Source: Opitutaceae bacterium (GTDB taxonomy: Bacteria > Verrucomicrobiota > Verrucomicrobiia > Opitutales > Opitutaceae). From it: DNA of 9,105 nt. Positions within the stretch are counted from its first letter, which is position 1. The number at the start of each line of letters is the position of its first letter. Below are positions 5,824 to 9,105 of this stretch, one piece after another. The DNA is taken from positions 1 through 9,105 of the forward strand of contig JAHFTG010000078.1 in assembly GCA_023269455.1 (NCBI GenBank). Direction: 5' to 3'. A program made the position numbers and the translations under genes. The notes under the pieces were generated by a model that was not told the origin of the DNA, searched no databases, and was given only the letters and a program-made list of their open reading frames with translations.

Positions 5824-7629
5824 ATGAGTGCAGGCGCACCGGTCATAAAAAACCTCCCGGAGCAAAATTCCGTCACGCCCCGCGTCGAGGCCGCGCTCAC
5901 GCGACTGCTTTATCAAGCCGCTCCGTTCGGGCTCCTCTCCAACCTCGGCCTGGGTGCCGTGCTCGCGACGGGCGTGTGGAGCTATTTCAGCCCACGCCGC
6001 ATCCTCGGCTGGATGGCGGTGATACTCGCGGTCACGATCGCGCGCTGGCTGCTCGCACGCGCCTTCTCCCGTCGCGACATCCCCGACGACGCCATGCCCC
6101 GCTGGCGCACGCTTTTTTTTATCGGCACCGTGGCGGCGGGCGGCGTGTGGGGACTGGCCGCGTGGCTGTTTCTCAGCACCCAGGCCCTGCTCCCGCTCAG
6201 CCTCACGATTTTCTTGATCGCCGGCCTCAATGCCGGGGCCGTCCGCTCGCTCGCCTCGGTGCCGGGGTGTTACCTGGCCTACGCGTTCACCTCCCTGCTC
6301 CCGGTCATGGCCCGTTTTTTCAGTCTTCATGAAAATGGCAGCCTGATGATGGCCATCAGCACGCTGATGTTCATCCTGTTTTTGATGAAGTCCGCGCACC
6401 AGCAGCACGAAGATCAGCGGGGGCTCTACCAACTCCGGTTTGAAAACGAGGCACTTGTCATCACCTCCGACGAAGCCCGTCTGCGAGCCGAGTCCATCAA
6501 CCGATCCAAAAGCGAGTTCCTCGCCACCATGAGCCACGAAATCCGCACGCCCATGAACGGCATCATCGGCATGCTCCAGCTCATCCGCAGCTCGCCGCTC
6601 GAACCCGCGCAAAAAGAACAAATCGAAATCGCCACCCGCTCCGCCGACGCCCTGCTTCATTTGCTCAACGACATCCTCGATTTTTCAAAAATCGAGAGCG
6701 GCAAGCTCGACTTCGAGGCTGCCGCGTTTTCGCCCGCCGAGATCATGCGCGACATCGCCACGCTGTTCCTGCCCCAGGCCGAAGCCAAAGGACTCGCCTT
6801 TGTCTGCACCCTCGACCCCGGCCTGCCCGAAGCCGTCACCGGCGATGCCCTGCGCCTTCGCCAGGTCCTGCTCAACCTAGCGGGCAACGCCATCAAGTTC
6901 ACCCCCCACGGCCGCGTCGAGATCGCCCTCAGCCCCTGCCCGCCGCAGCCCGACGGCATCCTGCGCCTGCGCTTCACCGTGCGCGACACCGGCATCGGCA
7001 TGGATGAATTCACGAAAACCCGCCTTTTCCAAAAATTCAGCCAGGGCGACAACTCGACCACGCGTCGCTACGGCGGCACCGGACTCGGCCTCGCCATCTC
7101 CCAACACCTGATCCGCCAGATGGGCGGCGAGATCGGCGTGCGCAGCCAGCCGGGCGCAGGCTCCGAGTTCTTCTTCACGCTGGCCCTGCCCGCCGCTGCG
7201 CCCGCTCCCGCGCCAGCCGCTCCGGTCGCGCCTCCGCCCGCGCCTTTCGTGTTCAAAGGCTGCGTGCTGGTTGCCGAGGATGATGCCGTCAACCAACGCG
7301 TCATCGAGATGATGCTGAAAAATGCCGGCCTCGATTTTGTCGTCGTCACCAACGGCCTCGATGTCGTCGAGCTGGCCACCGCCGGTGAGTGGTCGCTCAT
7401 CCTCATGGATATGCGCATGCCCGGCATCGACGGCCCGGAGGCCACCCGCCGCATCCGCGAGAAACTCGCCGGCCGGCCGCTCCCCATCATCGCCCTCACC
7501 GCCAACGCCATGCCGGAAGACCGCGCCGCCTGCTTCGCCGCCGGCATGGATGATTTTCTGACAAAACCCATCCGCCAGCCCCAACTGCTGGCCTGCCTGA
7601 AACGCTGGCTCAACCTGCCCGCAGCCTGA
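5824..7629 (+). CDS. Membrane hybrid sensor histidine kinase with C-terminal receiver domain
   Basis: From ATG 5824 it encodes 601 residues; an in-frame GTG at 5818 would add two. Residues 33-190 hold about six hydrophobic segments, forming a membrane sensor region with no large periplasmic loop. A short helix (200-228) leads into the dimerisation domain MSHEIRTPMNG, where His238 is phosphorylated. The catalytic domain has the N box NLAGNAIKF (Asn355), G1 DTGIGM (388-393), F box LFQKFSQGD (401-409) and G2 GGTGLGLAI (417-425). An Ala-Pro linker (456-476) joins a receiver domain with acidic EDD (485-487), phospho-acceptor Asp529 in LMDMRMPG, Thr559 and Lys581 in KPI. The layout is that of a hybrid kinase passing phosphate from His to Asp. 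No separate Hpt protein or response regulator is present, so the output partner lies elsewhere or the receiver is autoregulatory. The signal is unknown. No Shine-Dalgarno sequence is visible. It ends 9 bases from the convergent cytochrome gene. Confidence 0.95.
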   Translation: MSAGAPVIKNLPEQNSVTPRVEAALTRLLYQAAPFGLLSNLGLGAVLATGVWSYFSPRRILGWMAVILAVTIARWLLARAFSRRDIPDDAMPRWRTLFFIGTVAAGGVWGLAAWLFLSTQALLPLSLTIFLIAGLNAGAVRSLASVPGCYLAYAFTSLLPVMARFFSLHENGSLMMAISTLMFILFLMKSAHQQHEDQRGLYQLRFENEALVITSDEARLRAESINRSKSEFLATMSHEIRTPMNGIIGMLQLIRSSPLEPAQKEQIEIATRSADALLHLLNDILDFSKIESGKLDFEAAAFSPAEIMRDIATLFLPQAEAKGLAFVCTLDPGLPEAVTGDALRLRQVLLNLAGNAIKFTPHGRVEIALSPCPPQPDGILRLRFTVRDTGIGMDEFTKTRLFQKFSQGDNSTTRRYGGTGLGLAISQHLIRQMGGEIGVRSQPGAGSEFFFTLALPAAAPAPAPAAPVAPPPAPFVFKGCVLVAEDDAVNQRVIEMMLKNAGLDFVVVTNGLDVVELATAGEWSLILMDMRMPGIDGPEATRRIREKLAGRPLPIIALTANAMPEDRAACFAAGMDDFLTKPIRQPQLLACLKRWLNLPAA

Positions 7630-7638
7630 CTCAGGCCC

Positions 7639-8070
7639 TCAGTTCTGCGGCTTGCGGAAAGCCTTGTGCCCCGAACGCTCCAAAGCGTTGAGGTCGGCCA
7701 CCAGCTTGGTCGCAGCGGCGTTGTCGCCCGCCTTCAACGCCGTTTCGAGCTTGGTCAGCGCGTCGCCGAATTGCTGCATCTTCACCTTGTAGTCGGCAAT
7801 GAACGCCGCGCGGTCTTTTTCCGGCAGGTCGGCGGCCTTCGCCGGAATCAACGCCACCGAGTCGGCGGCGGCCTTCTGCATCTGCGCCACCAGCGCGAGC
7901 GAGGAACTGTTTTGCGCGGAATCGCCCGCCTGCTTCTTCAGTTGGCGGAAAGCCTTGCCCAGGATTTTCATGTCCTTTTCCAGCGGAGTCGGCGCGCCGT
8001 CGTCGGCACGAACGAAGGGGCAGGCGATCAAGGCAATCAGCAGCGAAGCAACAAGCAGGCGGAGTTTCAT
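7639..8070 (-). CDS. Periplasmic cytochrome b562-like protein
   Basis: The protein has 143 residues. MKLRLLVASLLIALIACPFV is a signal peptide, probably cleaved after VRA (residue 22). The mature part of about 121 residues looks like a four-helix bundle, as in E. coli cytochrome b562. The first helix begins LEKDMKILGKAFRQLKK, placing Met34 where b562 has its axial haem ligand Met7. The last helix has LNALERSGHKAFRK, placing His135 where b562 has His102. The spacing is 101 residues against 95 in b562, which suits the family. There is no CxxCH motif, so any haem would be non-covalent, as in b562 itself. Many relatives lack proven haem binding, so a haem-free bundle is the alternative. The physiological role of this family is unclear. 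It is convergent with the kinase (9 bases) and divergent from the protease (156 bases). No Shine-Dalgarno sequence precedes the ATG. Confidence 0.75.
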   Translation of the reverse strand: MKLRLLVASLLIALIACPFVRADDGAPTPLEKDMKILGKAFRQLKKQAGDSAQNSSSLALVAQMQKAAADSVALIPAKAADLPEKDRAAFIADYKVKMQQFGDALTKLETALKAGDNAAATKLVADLNALERSGHKAFRKPQN

Positions 8071-8226
8071 GGGAGTAAGGGTGAAATCAGAGTTAGGTGT
8101 GACGCGCCCCAGTTGCTTTGGTTACTCCGATTTTGACAAACCGTTTCCGCCGCAACTTCCGTTCGCGATCAACGTCTAGGGGTTGAACTTCACGCCGCGC
8201 ACTCGCACGCTTTCCCGTTCCCATCC

Positions 8227-9105
8227 ATGAAAGGCAAGACCGAGATCATCATTCTGGCTCTCATCGGCCTCGCCCTCGCGCTGCTGCTCGCGTGGCTCCA
8301 TCTTCATCCCGCCAACACGCCCCCGCCCGCGACCACTCCGGCCACCTCGCCCGTGAGTGAGCCTGCGGCCAACACCGCATCCGCCACCGCCGTCGAGGAG
8401 TCGTCCGACTCGCTCGCATCGGTCAAACTGACCGCCGCCGCCCTCGCCGCAAAAATGAACAAACGCTTCACCCGCGCCGACACCCGCGCCCACGAAGCCG
8501 TGCTCATTTTCAAAAACGACGACGGCTACCGCCGCTTCCTCGCCCGCGCCACCCAGACCGGCGTCGAGGTGCTCGGACAGATCGACGCCGTCTCCATCAT
8601 CCGCGTTCGCATCCGCGCCTACGACACGCTCGCCGCCGAGCTCCTCGCCCACGCCGCCGACTACGGCGGGATCGCCGCCAATACCTTTGTCCAAGCCCCG
8701 CCCGTCCCCGAAGACCGCTCCGCCCACCCGCAAGTCCCCGTGCGCGACACCCTGCTCGCGACCCTCGGCGTCACCACCGATAACTCTGCTTGGGGCCGGG
8801 GCGTGACCATCGCCGTCCTCGACAGCGGAGCGGTGCCCGATCCGACTCTCGGCGGCGGTCGCCTCAAGTATCTCGACATTGGCCTCGGCTACACCGGCCC
8901 AGCCGATGACAGCCTGCACGGCACCGCCGTCGCCGCGCTCGCCGCCGGGGCCTCACCCGATGCACCTGGCGCCGCCCCCGCCGCAGCGATTCTCAGCATC
9001 CGCGTCACCGATACCGACGGCAAAAGCGACATCTTCACCATGACGCAGGCCATCGTCGCCGCCGTCGATGCGGGCGCGTCGATCATCAACATCAGCATGG
9101 GCGGC
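8227..9105 (+). CDS. Membrane-anchored subtilisin-like serine protease (S8), partial
   Basis: Only the first 293 residues are in the window; the gene continues past the right edge. MKGKTEIIILALIGLALALLL is a short basic start followed by a membrane segment (6-24). It has no clear signal-peptidase site, so the protein is probably anchored in the membrane with the protease outside. A Pro, Thr and Ala-rich spacer (29-57) follows, then a prodomain-like region (88-158) with strands EAVLIFKND and SIIRVRIRAYD, resembling the fold-assisting propeptide of subtilases. The catalytic domain starts near 175: WGRGVTIAVLDSG has the catalytic Asp199, LHGTAVAALAAG has the catalytic His231, and NISMGG (288-293) matches the substrate-binding strand. 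The catalytic Ser and oxyanion Asn would lie beyond the window. The substrate is unknown. ATG 8227 has no Shine-Dalgarno sequence. It is divergent from the cytochrome b562-like gene. Confidence 0.9.
   Translation, partial: MKGKTEIIILALIGLALALLLAWLHLHPANTPPPATTPATSPVSEPAANTASATAVEESSDSLASVKLTAAALAAKMNKRFTRADTRAHEAVLIFKNDDGYRRFLARATQTGVEVLGQIDAVSIIRVRIRAYDTLAAELLAHAADYGGIAANTFVQAPPVPEDRSAHPQVPVRDTLLATLGVTTDNSAWGRGVTIAVLDSGAVPDPTLGGGRLKYLDIGLGYTGPADDSLHGTAVAALAAGASPDAPGAAPAAAILSIRVTDTDGKSDIFTMTQAIVAAVDAGASIINISMGG

Noticed and set aside
7624..7636. GCCTGACTCAGGC as a bidirectional terminator between the kinase and cytochrome genes
   Set aside because: The arms are separated by a single base, leaving at most a 5-base-pair stem, and there is no T tract on either strand.
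8133..8161. TTGACA, a perfect -35 hexamer upstream of the protease gene
   Set aside because: At 16-18 bases downstream there is only CTTCCG-like sequence and no -10 hexamer, so a promoter cannot be supported.
8176..8919. Long minus-strand open frame opposite the protease gene
   Set aside because: Its Gly, Val and Asp-rich translation is the typical antisense shadow of a GC-rich gene; the plus strand carries the subtilase Asp and His motifs.

Overview
The window is GC-rich, densely packed bacterial DNA with eight chromosomal-type protein genes, one small uncharacterised gene and no mobile element, RNA gene or CRISPR array that I can recognise. The organism is probably a high-GC member of the Verrucomicrobia (Opitutaceae-like). 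Three things suggest this: a degenerate copy of the dispersed hairpin that reads as 'AGILPA' in translation, a lipoprotein of a type I associate with Planctomycetes and Verrucomicrobia, and start codons mostly without a Shine-Dalgarno sequence. This placement is inference from pattern memory, not a database result.

Layout, left to right. At 1-878 (minus) lies the N-terminal three quarters of purT, the formate-dependent GAR transformylase, with an apparent frameshift just after its start. At 988-1731 (plus) is an alpha/beta-hydrolase of the Fes/IroE-like putative esterase family. It converges on a DTW-domain tRNA aminocarboxypropyltransferase (1746-2468, minus). A divergent gap holds the REP-like hairpin. 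A small helical protein of unknown function follows (2642-2962, plus), and then, behind a strong hairpin, a protein arginine methyltransferase (PRMT)-like enzyme (3066-4154, plus). The PRMT converges on a predicted outer lipoprotein (4197-5147, minus). The lipoprotein is divergent from a DUF1643 gene (5268-5759, plus), and the two genes share a 31-base near-identical direct repeat. Next come a membrane hybrid histidine kinase (5824-7629, plus), a convergent periplasmic cytochrome b562-like protein (7639-8070, minus), and a membrane-anchored subtilisin-like protease that runs off the right edge (8227-9105, plus).

The genes mostly alternate in strand with tight convergent 3' ends (9, 14 and 42 bases), so there is little operon structure. 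The only same-strand neighbours are the small helical gene with the PRMT, and DUF1643 with the kinase. I see no multi-gene pathway. The window mixes housekeeping functions (purine synthesis, tRNA modification) with envelope and signalling genes (lipoprotein, kinase, cytochrome, protease).

The most noteworthy points are the bacterial PRMT with an intact double-E loop, the disrupted start of purT, the shared repeat between the lipoprotein and DUF1643 genes, and the hairpin over the PRMT start. I found no convincing new multi-component system.
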